The notes beneath the pieces were generated by a model. The model worked only from the letters and a program-made list of their open reading frames with translations, was not told the origin of the DNA and ran no database searches. Shown piece by piece: positions 16,676 through 25,555 of a stretch of 37,695 nt of DNA. Numbering within the stretch: position 1 is the first letter of the stretch; every line of letters starts with the position of its first letter. Position numbers and translations under genes: made by a program. Source of the stretch: Planctomycetaceae bacterium (lineage in GTDB: Bacteria; Planctomycetota; Planctomycetia; Planctomycetales; Planctomycetaceae); NCBI GenBank assembly GCA_020426345.1, contig JAGQQE010000014.1, positions 1 through 37,695 of the forward strand. Reading direction: 5' to 3'.

Positions 16676-16710
16676 AAAAAAGGGTGACTGCTCGCCTCGA
16701 ACAGTCACCC
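16676..16710 (-). terminator. Rho-independent terminator of the secreted Gly-rich gene
   Basis: On the minus strand a 9-bp stem, GGGTGACTG with CAGTCACCC (16682-16690 paired with 16702-16710), with an 11-nt loop, is followed by TTTTTT (16676-16681). It lies 32 nt after the stop of the minus-strand gene at 16742. On the plus strand only three T residues follow, so it would be a weak terminator for the phosphorylase gene. Confidence 0.85.
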
Positions 16711-16741
16711 CTTTGCGTGGTATCAGATTCGTCAATTGCCC

Positions 16742-17965
16742 TTAGTTTGAAGGGCTTGCATCATTGTTGCCGTTGTTGTCAGCAATCGCATAACCAACAC
16801 CGCCGGCAATTGCCGCTCCCAACAGCGTGCCGAGGCCACCGCCTCCTCCAAGCCCGCCGCCAGCGCCACCGCCCAGTCCGCCCCCACCCAGGCCCCCCGG
16901 CGCTGCTCCACCCGGAAAAGCTCCTGGTGTCATAGCCGTCGGGTCACCCGTTGGTGATTCAGGATTGGTCGGTGCATCAATAATGAAATTCAGTGGGTCC
17001 ACTGCGGCACCTGCCAGGTCGAGCGTTTGCGAAACAAAAGCGGGTTTGTATTCCGAATCATTCGCAGCTGGTCCAAGTACATCTACACCAACGGCCAGCA
17101 CGCCATCGTCCCCAACACCAACAACGGAGTAGAATCCTGGTGTGAGGCCGACCAGACGAAAACTGCCGTCCGCGTTGACAGCAGTCGAGCCGATGATGGT
17201 GTTGTCCATCACGAAGTAGACCGTGATATCGCGAACTGGCCTCAGATAGCCATCTGTCGTTTCCAGGAGGTTAACTTCGCCCACCAGATCGCCGTTGCTG
17301 CGGAGCTGGACCTGATGCCCATTCAGCGGGGTCGATTCCGGGCCGGAGCCGAATGAGTGATCTGCCCCGGGAACTGTCGGCACTCGAGAGGCGATGACCG
17401 ATTCTCGGGCGGCGGTGTTCGCGTATCGCCGTTCGATGAGATCACGGACAGTCGGGAAATCCCTCGGGAGAACCGAAACCGTATTGATTTGAAGGTCAAG
17501 TGACACAGGCGAGGCTGCATTATCTGCAACGGCATCCCCCGGTTCCGGACCTGCAACCGCTCGGAAAGAGTACAGTGCGTAACCAGTTGTGCCAGTGGCA
17601 ATCAGCCCATAAACGCCGGGCTCCAGCCCCTGAACAGAAAATACGCCTGCATCATCACTGAGTGCAGAGGTGACCCTGCGGCCATCTTTTACGAGGGTAA
17701 CGGTACACCCTTGTGCAGCAATCAACTGTCCATCCACTGGCGAGAACCGACTGAGCCTGCCAACAACCCGGCCCTCTGAATGCAGGACAACATCATGCGA
17801 TCGATCATGCAGGACCTCCTGGGGCGCAGGCGATGCACTTTCCGCCAGCACAGGGACCGCATCCTGACTTGCTGCTGACTGCACGGTGGCAAACATGGAT
17901 CCGGCTGTAAGTGTTGACGCCACTGACAATGTGATGGCCGATTTCGCCGCTCGAACGAATTTCAT
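16742..17965 (-). CDS. Secreted protein with two carboxypeptidase-regulatory/SpaA-like beta domains and a Gly-rich, glycine-zipper tail
   Basis: The 407-aa protein starts with a signal peptide (AITLSVASTLTAGSMFATVQS). Two beta-sandwich units follow. The first, near residues 60-150, contains GRLSRFSPVDG, VTLVKDGRRVTSALSDDAG and GVFSVQGLEPGVYGLIATG. The second, near 235-335, contains VYFVMDNTIIGSTAVNADG and SFRLVGLTPGFYSVVGVG. Both have the DxxGxFxxxGLxPGxY pattern of Cna-B/carboxypeptidase-regulatory domains. The C-terminus is a Gly-rich stretch ending in TLLGAAIAGGVGYAIADNNG, a glycine-zipper-like hydrophobic segment that could insert in or line a membrane. ATG 17965 is chosen because AGGTAGGG is well spaced before it; the longer start at 18013 would hide the signal. 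Monocistronic, with its own terminator. Likely exported and surface- or outer-membrane-associated; function unknown. Confidence 0.78.
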   Translation of the reverse strand: MKFVRAAKSAITLSVASTLTAGSMFATVQSAASQDAVPVLAESASPAPQEVLHDRSHDVVLHSEGRVVGRLSRFSPVDGQLIAAQGCTVTLVKDGRRVTSALSDDAGVFSVQGLEPGVYGLIATGTTGYALYSFRAVAGPEPGDAVADNAASPVSLDLQINTVSVLPRDFPTVRDLIERRYANTAARESVIASRVPTVPGADHSFGSGPESTPLNGHQVQLRSNGDLVGEVNLLETTDGYLRPVRDITVYFVMDNTIIGSTAVNADGSFRLVGLTPGFYSVVGVGDDGVLAVGVDVLGPAANDSEYKPAFVSQTLDLAGAAVDPLNFIIDAPTNPESPTGDPTAMTPGAFPGGAAPGGLGGGGLGGGAGGGLGGGGGLGTLLGAAIAGGVGYAIADNNGNNDASPSN

Positions 17966-18247
17966 GACATCCCTACCTGTAAACGATATCTTGGAGAATA
18001 TTGAGGGAAACATCCTTCATCAGCCAGCCTGGCCCCACGCGGCTGGAAATGATTCAAACTTCCGTACCGCCGTGTACGGACGCAGCAGATTCCTCCACTG
18101 CCCGGATTATCCAGCCCTCCAGGAAGGCAACGCAACTCGAAACGTCATAAAATGAAGAAAACCCAGAATCTTCCTGTCCCACCCAGAACTCCAAAGCGTT
18201 TCCACTGCGATCTCCGGCGGGCGTAAGACTATTGCTGAAAAGATATT

Positions 18248-19033
18248 ATGCGAATTACAACATGGAACGTTAACGGCCTCAGAGCCGCCATCAAAAAAGG
18301 ATTCATGCAACATCTTGATGTGATCTGCCCTGACATTCTCTTGCTGCAGGAGATCCGATGTCATCCGGAGCAACTACCGAAAGAATTCCAGGACCCTGAA
18401 GGATGGTGCGTCCATTGGCACCCGGCTCAGCGCCCAGGGTACTCCGGAACCGCGATCTGGTCCAGGACACCCGTGGACGACGTCGTGCGTGGCATCGAGG
18501 GCAATGCCGACGAGGAGGGGAGGGTGATTGCTGGCAGCGTAAAGGGAGTCCGACTTGCCAGTATCTATCTTCCGTCTGGTTCCTCCGGAGACGCTCGGCA
18601 AAAGATCAAGGAGGACTGGCTGGGCTTTTTTGGTGAATGGGGTGAAGCTCAGGTCGATTCTGCTCCGCTGATTCTTGGTGGCGATTTCAATATTGCCCAC
18701 ACCGAACGGGACATTTTTCACGCCAAATCGAACCAGAAAACATCTGGTTTTCTGCCGCACGAAAGACAATGGTTCAGCGACTTTCTTGATTGCGGCTGGG
18801 ATGATTTGGTCCGACGCCACTTCGGCAATGTGAACGGTCCTTATTCCTGGTGGTCAAACCGGGGAAAAGCAAGAGAACTGGACCGCGGATGGCGAATTGA
18901 TTACCTGCTGGCGAATCGTAATGCATCCACGATGTTTCGGTCGGCGTCGATTCACCGCGACGGAGGACTCGAAGTAAGCGATCATGCCCCGGTGACAATC
19001 GAAATTGACGAAACCATGCTCCGAAGAGACTAA
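18248..19033 (+). CDS. xth: Exodeoxyribonuclease III / AP endonuclease
   Basis: The 261-aa length matches exonuclease III. The Mg-dependent exonuclease/endonuclease/phosphatase fold residues are all visible: N7 in TTWNVNGLRA, E35 in LLLQEIRC, Y107 in SIYLPSG, D146 and N148 in GGDFNIAHTERD, WRIDYLLAN, and D245-H246 in SDHAPV. The enzyme cuts DNA 5' to abasic sites and removes 3'-blocking groups in base excision repair in the cytoplasm. ATG 18248 is the only sensible start, although its ribosome site (GAAAAG) is weak. The stop codon overlaps that of the convergent DUF4404 gene: TAA 19031-19033 here against TAG 19030-19032 on the other strand. Confidence 0.95.
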   Translation: MRITTWNVNGLRAAIKKGFMQHLDVICPDILLLQEIRCHPEQLPKEFQDPEGWCVHWHPAQRPGYSGTAIWSRTPVDDVVRGIEGNADEEGRVIAGSVKGVRLASIYLPSGSSGDARQKIKEDWLGFFGEWGEAQVDSAPLILGGDFNIAHTERDIFHAKSNQKTSGFLPHERQWFSDFLDCGWDDLVRRHFGNVNGPYSWWSNRGKARELDRGWRIDYLLANRNASTMFRSASIHRDGGLEVSDHAPVTIEIDETMLRRD

Positions 19034-19296
19034 ATCCCCAGGTTTGCCAGTCCATCAGTGATGCGTTCCAGCAAACCTCCAATGATGGGATGGTGCACTT
19101 CAAAATCAACGACCGCCTCCTGAAGCCTGTCCTTAATCGTGGCGGCATCTTCCGGTGCGCTGCCATTCGCGAGTGCAAGCTCGATGTCGGCGGTCAACGC
19201 CTGCAACTGCACACGCGTATCGTCAGTAAGATCCGGAGAATTCTGCAACTCCTCGCGGATCCTTGAAAGTGCGATCAACATTTCATCATGGTTCAT
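19030..19296 (-). CDS. DUF4404 family protein
   Basis: The 88-aa protein is alpha-helical. It starts LIALSRIREELQNSPDLTDD, continues with LQALTADIELAL and AATIKDRLQEAVVDFEVHHP, and ends with the family-type HPIIGGLLERITDGLANLGI. That C-terminal pattern (HPxxxxxLxRIxDxLxxxGI) is characteristic of DUF4404, small cytoplasmic proteins of unknown function. GGGAG sits 7 nt before the ATG at 19296, a clear ribosome site. Its stop overlaps that of xth on the opposite strand. Confidence 0.82.
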   Translation of the reverse strand: MNHDEMLIALSRIREELQNSPDLTDDTRVQLQALTADIELALANGSAPEDAATIKDRLQEAVVDFEVHHPIIGGLLERITDGLANLGI

Positions 19297-19420
19297 AGTC
19301 AGGCTCCCGGAGCTTTGGTTGAAGACTTGCCAGTATCGTTCTCAGCGAGCATGATTGCCAGCCGATACGATTTCTGCCTTCACGTATTTCTCCAAGTCAC
19401 AATCAAAACGGATTGTTTCA

Positions 19421-20176
19421 ATGACTCAAAGTTCTTTCCGCAGTCGGCTGTTGAACAAAGAATGCCTTATCGGGACGATGGTCACCCTGCCCACGGCATC
19501 CACTGCCGAGATTCTTGCCGACGCTGGATTTGACTGGTTGTTCATTGACGCAGAACACGGCCCTCTGGAGATTTCCAGTATCCTGAGCATTCTTCAGTCC
19601 GTTGGTCATCGGATTCCCTGTCTCATCCGTATTGCTTCATGCGATGAAATCGCCATCAAGAAAGTCCTCGACCTGGGAGCAACCGGAATTATTGTTCCGC
19701 AAACGAATTCACTGGCACAGGTGAAAGACTCAGTCCGCTTCGCCAAATATCCTCCGGAAGGCTCACGCGGAGTAGGCCTTGCCAGAGCACATGGATACGG
19801 ATTTCGTTTCAACGAATACATCGAATCAGCAAATCGCGAAACCGTCGTCGTGGTTCAGGCAGAACACAAGAGTGCCGTCGAATGTATTGAAGAGACTGTC
19901 CGGGTCCCTGGTATAGACGGCGTTCTGCTGGGACCATACGATCTGTCCGCCAGCATGGACAGAATGGGACAAATCAACCACCCCGATGTCGTGGCGGCGA
20001 TCGATCGTGTAACGGATGCTTGCCGATCGTCGCGTGTTCCGTTGGGCTACTTCGGGGTCACAGCGGAAGCTGTTTCTCCCTACATTGAAAAAGGCTATTC
20101 ACTGATCGTGGCAGGCGTTGATGTTCTCTTTCTGGGACAAAGCGCCCGGAAAATGGCTGCCGAGCTTAAACAATGA
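19421..20176 (+). CDS. HpcH/HpaI-type class II aldolase
   Basis: The 251-aa protein shows the HpaI aldolase/citrate-lyase-beta barrel. Landmarks are CLIGTMVTLPTASTAEILAD, GFDWLFIDAEHGP (with the metal-associated acidic residues), PCLIRIASCD, LDLGATGIIVPQTNS, the KYPPEGSRGVG loop, VVVQAEHKSAVECIEE with the metal-binding glutamate, and IDGVLLGPYDLSASM. These enzymes cleave or form 2-keto-3-deoxy acids with pyruvate or related oxo-acids, using a divalent metal. The exact substrate (2-dehydro-3-deoxyglucarate, 4-hydroxy-2-oxoheptanedioate or other) is not evident. ATG 19421 is chosen because the family start falls here; a start at 19355 would add an unrelated 22 residues. Flanking genes give no pathway hint. 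Confidence 0.9.
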   Translation: MTQSSFRSRLLNKECLIGTMVTLPTASTAEILADAGFDWLFIDAEHGPLEISSILSILQSVGHRIPCLIRIASCDEIAIKKVLDLGATGIIVPQTNSLAQVKDSVRFAKYPPEGSRGVGLARAHGYGFRFNEYIESANRETVVVVQAEHKSAVECIEETVRVPGIDGVLLGPYDLSASMDRMGQINHPDVVAAIDRVTDACRSSRVPLGYFGVTAEAVSPYIEKGYSLIVAGVDVLFLGQSARKMAAELKQ

Positions 20177-20248
20177 GACTCAACCAGAGCATCGTCAAAA
20201 ACAGTCAATGGTGGACTGAAATCAATAACTCAGAAGGTCGAGTGTACT

Positions 20249-20935
20249 ATGGATGCCATTGATATTCTCGGGGGACTACTCAGAAAACGGTCTGGTTCTT
20301 CTGGCCTCGGAGGTCAGATTCTGAAGAACATTCTCACGGGCAGCCGGTCTTCAGCGCCAGCACCCGGAAGTCAAACGATTCCCCAGCGTCCCGCAGGCGC
20401 GCCTGTGATACGCGATGCCCCAACGCCGACTTCCACACACCGAACACCCCGGGATGAACAGCTGGATCACTTCGAAGATATGCTGCGACAGGCACACGGT
20501 CGCGGTGAACAGCAGAATCGCTCGGGACAGCGAGACCCGGCCCCCGGCACTTCTCGCTATGGCGAAGCAGAACAGTCGAGTCGATTGAGTGACAAGTCCG
20601 AATTGATCGTGCGTGCAATGATCAACGCAGCAAAAGCAGATGGCAGAATTGATCAGGCAGAGCAGGACGCCATTGTGAGACAACTGGGCAATCCAACTCA
20701 GGCCGATATCGAGTTCCTTCGCAGAGAGTTTGCTGCACCTCTGGATATCAGGGAATTCGTCTGGTCAATTCCTCTGGGAATGGAGAACGAGATCTACGCC
20801 ATCTCTCTGATGGCAGTCAACCTCGATTCCAGTGCAGAAGAAAGATACCTCATTGACCTGGCCCACGGGCTGAGAATTCTGCCAGCTGTTCGAGATCAGA
20901 TTCACCAACGATTTGGCGTGACATCTCTGCCCTGA
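20249..20935 (+). CDS. DUF533/TerB-like protein
   Basis: The 228-aa protein has three parts. A short N-terminal segment (MDAIDILGGLLRKRSGSSGL) resembles that of DUF533/YebE proteins. A long Pro/Ser/Thr/Arg-rich, probably disordered linker spans about residues 35-105. The C-terminal TerB-like helical domain (about 115-228) has SELIVRAMINAAKADGRIDQ as its signature, followed by EQDAIVRQLG and FVWSIPLGMENEIYAISLMA. Members often carry an acidic metal-binding motif here (AKADGRID). Function is unknown; TerB domains are linked to stress responses. GAAGG (20232-20236) lies 12 nt before the ATG. The gene follows the aldolase by 72 nt. Confidence 0.8.
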   Translation: MDAIDILGGLLRKRSGSSGLGGQILKNILTGSRSSAPAPGSQTIPQRPAGAPVIRDAPTPTSTHRTPRDEQLDHFEDMLRQAHGRGEQQNRSGQRDPAPGTSRYGEAEQSSRLSDKSELIVRAMINAAKADGRIDQAEQDAIVRQLGNPTQADIEFLRREFAAPLDIREFVWSIPLGMENEIYAISLMAVNLDSSAEERYLIDLAHGLRILPAVRDQIHQRFGVTSLP

Positions 20936-21093
20936 AACAAAGGTTTTTGGGGACTCGAATCGTATTTCTGTTCCAGTTTTTCCGCCCCACTGCCGTCAGA
21001 TGATGTGCTGAGCCGCTGTTTCCGCTCACTGTTGCCATCGTGACGATTCCTTTGTGACCATGCGTTGAAATCTGTTTCTTTCGGGGAGTTGCC

Positions 21094-22479
21094 ATGTCGC
21101 CGGATATCAGCGTACTCGAGCTCTTCACGATCGGTATCGGGCCGAGCTCCTCGCATACTGTCGGGCCGATGCGTGCTGCCAGACTTTTCGTTCAGCGACT
21201 CATAGAAGCGGGCGAAATCGGGAGCACAGATCGCATCGAAGTTTGTCTGTACGCGTCCCTGGCGTTTACCGGCAAAGGACACGGCACGGACAAAGCAGTG
21301 CTACTGGGACTCGAAGGCGAAAGTCCGGAAGAAATCGACGTCGACAGCATTCAAAGTCAACTCGATCGAATCCGTACAACCCACAAGTTGCAGCTGACTC
21401 CGGAGCGAAGTATCACTTTTATCGAAGATCGTGACCTGATCTTCCGTCGCAAAGAATCGCTTCCTGCCCATCCGAATGGATTACGATTTACCGCATTCAA
21501 TCCTGACAACACGATACTCCTGACAAAGACATACTACAGCATCGGTGGTGGCTTCGTTGTTGGAGAGAAATCGGCCGAATCAGACCAACTCACAAGATCT
21601 CAGGTAGATCGACCATTCCCCTACCGATCCGGTGCTGATCTCCTGAGACTTGCGGCAGACAACGACCTGAGTATCAGCGAAATGACGCTCCGAAACGAAG
21701 CTTGCTGGCGTCCGGAGGAACAGACTCGGGAAGGGCTGATAAAGGTCTGGAAGGCCATGCAAAGTTGTGTTGAGCGTGGTTGTCGCGAAGAAGGCATTCT
21801 GCCCGGTGGGCTTAAGATCGAACGACGAGCCGCAACGCTGTTTCGAAAGTTGAGCGCGGGTAGTCCGGCTGCGATTACAGATCCGCTGATTCCACTCGAT
21901 TGGGTCAGCCTTTGGGCACTGGCGGTCAATGAGGAGAACGCAGCGGGCGGCCGAGTTGTCACCGCACCAACCAACGGCGCTGCAGGCATCATTCCAGCAG
22001 TCCTTCACTATTACGTTCAGTTCCACAATGCCAGCCACGAAGATCGTATCGTTCGCTTCCTTCTGACGGCAGGAGCGATTGGCACACTCTACAAATTGAA
22101 CGCATCAATCTCCGGTGCAGAAGTCGGTTGCCAGGGTGAAGTGGGCGTCGCCTGCTCAATGGCCGCTGCTGCACTTTGCGAAGGACTTGGTGGCACCGCT
22201 GCCCAGGTTGAAAACGCCGCTGAAATCGGGATGGAACATAATCTTGGCCTGACCTGCGATCCCATCGGCGGTCTCGTTCAGGTACCTTGTATCGAACGCA
22301 ACGCCATGGGGGCGGTGAAGGCAATCAATGCCGCTCGCCTCGCACTGGGTGGAAACGGCAAGCATTATGTATCACTTGACCGAGTCATCTGCACCATGCG
22401 CCGAACGGGGGCGGACATGAGCTCAAAATACAAGGAAACGTCTCGCGGCGGACTGGCGGTCAATGTCACGGAATGCTGA
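21094..22479 (+). CDS. sdaA: L-serine ammonia-lyase (single-chain iron-sulfur serine dehydratase)
   Basis: The 461-aa enzyme deaminates L-serine to pyruvate and ammonia using a [4Fe-4S] cluster. Its N-terminal beta domain begins [19 protein letters not shown], the family signature, with [16 protein letters not shown] following. The C-terminal alpha domain holds [37 protein letters not shown] and [18 protein letters not shown]. The cysteines are at residues 346, 354, 388 and 399, three of which should bind the cluster. Both domains are in one chain, as in Escherichia coli, rather than split as in Bacillus. GGGGAG lies 6 nt before the ATG. It stands alone and is convergent with the epimerase gene. 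The enzyme is cytoplasmic and oxygen-sensitive by family knowledge. Confidence 0.95.
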   Translation: MSPDISVLELFTIGIGPSSSHTVGPMRAARLFVQRLIEAGEIGSTDRIEVCLYASLAFTGKGHGTDKAVLLGLEGESPEEIDVDSIQSQLDRIRTTHKLQLTPERSITFIEDRDLIFRRKESLPAHPNGLRFTAFNPDNTILLTKTYYSIGGGFVVGEKSAESDQLTRSQVDRPFPYRSGADLLRLAADNDLSISEMTLRNEACWRPEEQTREGLIKVWKAMQSCVERGCREEGILPGGLKIERRAATLFRKLSAGSPAAITDPLIPLDWVSLWALAVNEENAAGGRVVTAPTNGAAGIIPAVLHYYVQFHNASHEDRIVRFLLTAGAIGTLYKLNASISGAEVGCQGEVGVACSMAAAALCEGLGGTAAQVENAAEIGMEHNLGLTCDPIGGLVQVPCIERNAMGAVKAINAARLALGGNGKHYVSLDRVICTMRRTGADMSSKYKETSRGGLAVNVTEC

Positions 22480-22606
22480 ACATTCATCGGCCGAAGAAAG
22501 AAACAGACAGAAATCCAACTAACATATCTCTGCATCGGATCATAGCCGCCACCAGTCCCGCTACTCTTCGAGTTGCATACGATATTCCCGGAACGGGAGC
22601 ATGCGA

Positions 22607-23584
22607 TCAATGGGTGGGTTGCGATGCGGAAGAGAGTTTGCCAGCATCGGCCAGCAGCAGCCGGGCTGTTTCAAGACTGCTCCTGCGGAATTCAAATTTC
22701 AGCTCTGATTCGAGCCTGGAAGGTGAGATGACCCACCGATACCTGATGAAATACCACAGGCCGGAGGGAAATCGATACAGGGGCAGTCGCAGAGCCCACC
22801 AGCAATTCGTAAAAGCACGACAAACAACCAACGGGACAGAAACACAAACCCGATTGCTCAGGCGAGCCAGATCTCTCAGGGTCAGCCAATCGCCTGGCGC
22901 GACATTAAACGGCCCCTGACCATTCTGTTCCAGAATCGTGACAGTCGCTTCTGAAACATCTTCGAGATGGACGAACTGCATTTCTGTGTTATTGCCGCCC
23001 GGCAGAACAATAATCGGGCCATGTTTGATGAAGTCCGTCAGATAGTTGGAAATCTCAGGACCGTAAATGATGCAGGGGCGTGTCCAGCTGACTGCAATTT
23101 CCCGGTGAGATTCGGCAAAATCCTCCAGAAGCGCTTCCACCAGGACTTTGTCTTCGGCATAACGGTATTCAGTTCGAGCCCTCAACTGCCAGCCCTCGGC
23201 CATTGGCAGGGGATTATCCGGCCAGCCTCCATACGCCGTTGCACTGGAAGAAACCAACAGCCTCGCGGGTACGATTTCAGAAACGGCCTGAAGCAGATTT
23301 CGCGTACCTTCTACGTTGATCCGATGCATTCGGGACTCGTCGCGCATGGGATTGACGACAAAGGCCAGGTGGATCACCGTGTCGGGACCAAATGTCGTCA
23401 GGTGCTGACGAAGCTGCTCGCTCAATACGTCGCACTGGACGAACTCATCTGGTTCATCCGTAAGCGGCGGCGTAATGTCAAGTCCCAGAATGGTCGCCTC
23501 CGGAAATCGCCTTCGGATCGCCTGAACCACACCGCGCCCGTAGAATCCTGAACTTCCAGTGATAGCGATGCGCTTCAGGGTCAT
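22607..23584 (-). CDS. NAD-dependent epimerase/dehydratase (extended SDR)
   Basis: The 325-aa protein opens with the dinucleotide-binding motif RIAITGSSGFYGRGVVQAI (GxxGxxG). It continues with VIHLAFVVNPM, HRINVEGTRNLLQA and LLVSSSATAYGG, where the middle serine aligns with the catalytic one, and with the YAEDK catalytic motif (Y142, K146). MQFVHLEDVSEATVTILEQ and GPFNVAPGDWLTLRDLARL are typical of sugar-nucleotide epimerase relatives. The C-terminal ~80 residues are hydrophobic and basic (VSVPLVVCRAFTNCWWALRL), which is unusual and may bind a membrane or lipid-linked substrate. GGGAG lies 11 nt before the ATG at 23584. The substrate is unknown. Confidence 0.85.
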   Translation of the reverse strand: MTLKRIAITGSSGFYGRGVVQAIRRRFPEATILGLDITPPLTDEPDEFVQCDVLSEQLRQHLTTFGPDTVIHLAFVVNPMRDESRMHRINVEGTRNLLQAVSEIVPARLLVSSSATAYGGWPDNPLPMAEGWQLRARTEYRYAEDKVLVEALLEDFAESHREIAVSWTRPCIIYGPEISNYLTDFIKHGPIIVLPGGNNTEMQFVHLEDVSEATVTILEQNGQGPFNVAPGDWLTLRDLARLSNRVCVSVPLVVCRAFTNCWWALRLPLYRFPSGLWYFIRYRWVISPSRLESELKFEFRRSSLETARLLLADAGKLSSASQPTH

Positions 23585-23870
23585 GGAGACGTGCGCTCCC
23601 TTTCGGCTATGTTTGCGATCAGCGCCCGGTCAGGCCACCGTGAATTGTGCTGGTCTGCTCAGAGTAGACGCAATCAGAATCTATCCGGATTCCGGGATTG
23701 GGAACAAGTGCGAATTGCCCCAAGGCCAACGTGTTCAATGCGGCTGCTGCCGACACAATGCTCCTGAAACGACCTGTGGGCTGTGAGCAGCGATCTGCAA
23801 CCACGGTCACAATCCATCCTCGTGCGATAAACCCGTGCGTCGAAGCAGCCTGAAATTACGGATTCATGAA

Positions 23871-24560
23871 ATGTCAAAAAAAGTCATATTCTTCGACATC
23901 GATGGCACAATGCTCAGCACGGGAGGGGCAGGGCAGAAGGCGATGGAGCTTGCATTGATCGAAGACTTCGCAATTGACTTCCCGTTCGAAGGAGTCTTAA
24001 CCGCTGGCAGGACAGATGCGGGAATCGAAGATGAGATCTTCGCACGCTATGGGCTAAACGACACGCGATCAGAGCGGGACCGTTTTCGTCGCAGTTACCT
24101 CGATCGCCTCCCGGATTGCCTTCGCGAATTGCAGGGAGCCCTTCTGCCCGGAGTCCGAGAGCTGCTGGAACAACTGGTGGCAGACAACCAGTTTCATTTA
24201 AGCCTCCTGACGGGCAACTATGTCGAGGGTGCGCAAGTCAAACTTCGCCATTTTCAACTGCATGAATTCTTCAGGGGATGTGGTGGATTCGGAGACTACC
24301 ATCCGCAGAGAAATGACGTCGCCCGAGTTGCCCTCGACAGCGTCCGAATGCATCTGAGCCACAACGTGCCCGGCGAACACACCTGTGTCATTGGAGATAC
24401 TCCAGCCGATATCAAATGTGCTCGGGCCATCAATGCGAGTGTTATCGCGGTCGCTACTGGAGTCTACAGTGCTGAACAATTGCAACCTCACAGTCCAGAC
24501 CATCTGTTCCCGGACTTGCATTCCACGGAAACCGTGTTAGATGCACTTCGGAATTTTTGA
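23871..24560 (+). CDS. HAD-family hydrolase (phosphoglycolate-phosphatase-like)
   Basis: The 229-aa protein has all HAD motifs. Motif I is FFDIDGTML with nucleophile D9 and acid/base D11. A cap domain follows (LSTGGAGQKAMELALIED, then AGRTDAGIEDEIFARYGL). Motif II is LLTGNYVEG, the motif III lysine lies in VKLRHFQLHEFF, and motif IV is IGDTPADIKCARA. It ends with VIAVATGVYSAEQL, typical of phosphoglycolate-phosphatase-like proteins. It is a phosphatase of small phosphorylated metabolites; the substrate is not evident. ATG 23871 is preferred over 23835 because it places motif I in its usual position. Its stop is 50 nt before the acyltransferase gene, so the two may be co-transcribed. Confidence 0.88.
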   Translation: MSKKVIFFDIDGTMLSTGGAGQKAMELALIEDFAIDFPFEGVLTAGRTDAGIEDEIFARYGLNDTRSERDRFRRSYLDRLPDCLRELQGALLPGVRELLEQLVADNQFHLSLLTGNYVEGAQVKLRHFQLHEFFRGCGGFGDYHPQRNDVARVALDSVRMHLSHNVPGEHTCVIGDTPADIKCARAINASVIAVATGVYSAEQLQPHSPDHLFPDLHSTETVLDALRNF

Positions 24561-24610
24561 ACGTATCTCGTCCCACGGGAAGCTCAACAAGATCAGGATC
24601 GGACGATCGT

Positions 24611-25321
24611 ATGAATGAAGAGAACTCAGAACAGACCTCCGATCCACAGGCCGTGCTGAATTGCAATTGGCTTTGGAGTCTCGTTCGAATTCCCGTGTGG
24701 CTGTTGTGTCGATGCTGGATCCGACTTGAAGTCACTGGCCAGCAGAATCTCGACCCGACGCGTGGCGGCCTGTTGCTGATCAATCACCAAAGCTACCTTG
24801 ACCCACTATTGGTTGGCGTTTTTCTATCGCGACCCGTGGCTTATCTGGCGCGGGACAGCTTGTTTCGAGTGCCCTTGCTTGGCTGGCTCCTGCGAAACAC
24901 ATACGTCATTCCCATAAGTCGTGAATCTGTTCGCGGCGGCAGTATTCGAACGGCAATGGAACGCGTTGAAGAAGGCTTTCTGGTTGGGATCTACCCGGAA
25001 GGTACACGATCATCAGGGGACGATGTGAAACGGTTTCGGCCTGGCTTTCTGGCCCTGGTGCGGCGAACAAGCCAGCCGGTCTATCCTGTCGCTATCGCCG
25101 GCGCAGACAAAGTGTTTCCCAAAGGTGCCTGGTTCATTCGACCTCGCCGCATCCGACTGATCTACGGCAAACCACTGTCCGAGCAGGATCGCCAGCTCCT
25201 GCAGAATGGTTCTGATGACCACGCCCTGGCAGAACTTGCCAGAGAACGCGTCGCAGAATGCCATTCGGAAGCATTAGACTGGCTGCATACAGGCAAACAG
25301 CCACTTGTCGCCGCGAAATAA
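24611..25321 (+). CDS. plsC: 1-acyl-sn-glycerol-3-phosphate acyltransferase (PlsC-type)
   Basis: The 236-aa membrane-associated enzyme transfers a second acyl chain to lysophosphatidic acid in phospholipid synthesis. After an amphipathic/hydrophobic segment (LWSLVRIPVWLLCRCWIRL) come the catalytic NHQSYLD motif (H59, D64), LARDSLFRVPLLGWLLR, the glycerophosphate-binding IYPEGTRSS (130-134 core) and VYPVAIAGADKVFPKG. ATG 24611 is chosen because a TTG at 24557 would overlap the previous stop and add an unrelated 18 residues. The gene follows a HAD phosphatase gene. Its stop is 3 nt from the opposing stop of the BON-like gene. Other PlsC-type enzymes with different lipid acceptors cannot be excluded. 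Confidence 0.9.
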   Translation: MNEENSEQTSDPQAVLNCNWLWSLVRIPVWLLCRCWIRLEVTGQQNLDPTRGGLLLINHQSYLDPLLVGVFLSRPVAYLARDSLFRVPLLGWLLRNTYVIPISRESVRGGSIRTAMERVEEGFLVGIYPEGTRSSGDDVKRFRPGFLALVRRTSQPVYPVAIAGADKVFPKGAWFIRPRRIRLIYGKPLSEQDRQLLQNGSDDHALAELARERVAECHSEALDWLHTGKQPLVAAK

Positions 25322-25324
25322 TGA

Positions 25325-25555
25325 TCAGCGAACCGTAACAACCTTGATGCGGTTCTCGATTTTCTGCCCAGGATACATTCTTCGCGCTGCCGACGTTGCA
25401 ACCTGTTTTGCGTACCAGGACATAGCCCGGCCGGTCAATACAACACATTCCAGTTCGGCCGTCAGATGAAAATCATGGATGACCGCATTGCCGAGTTGGC
25501 GGATCAAGTCCATACACCGGTCTGTTTCAGGGCTGGTTCGGGGTTGAATTTGCAT
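25325..25555 (-). CDS. Single BON-like domain protein
   Basis: The 76-aa protein fits one BON domain: an N-terminal helix (DLIRQLGNAVIHDFHLTAEL), a strand-turn ECVVLTGRAMSWYAKQVATS and a second helix leading to PGQKIENRIKVVTVR. Canonical BON domains follow the pattern V-x-L-x-G-x-V-x-S then a helix then V-x-N-x-I-x-V, which is recognisable here. There is no signal peptide, unlike OsmY-type BON proteins, so it should be cytoplasmic. A strong GGAGG sits 7 nt before the ATG at 25555. The stop is tail-to-tail with plsC at 3 nt. BON domains are thought to bind phospholipid membranes. Confidence 0.75.
   Translation of the reverse strand: MQIQPRTSPETDRCMDLIRQLGNAVIHDFHLTAELECVVLTGRAMSWYAKQVATSAARRMYPGQKIENRIKVVTVR

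Noticed and set aside
22967-23551. 194-codon open frame antisense to the SDR gene
   Set aside because: It has no motif or ribosome site and lies opposite a gene with clear SDR motifs.
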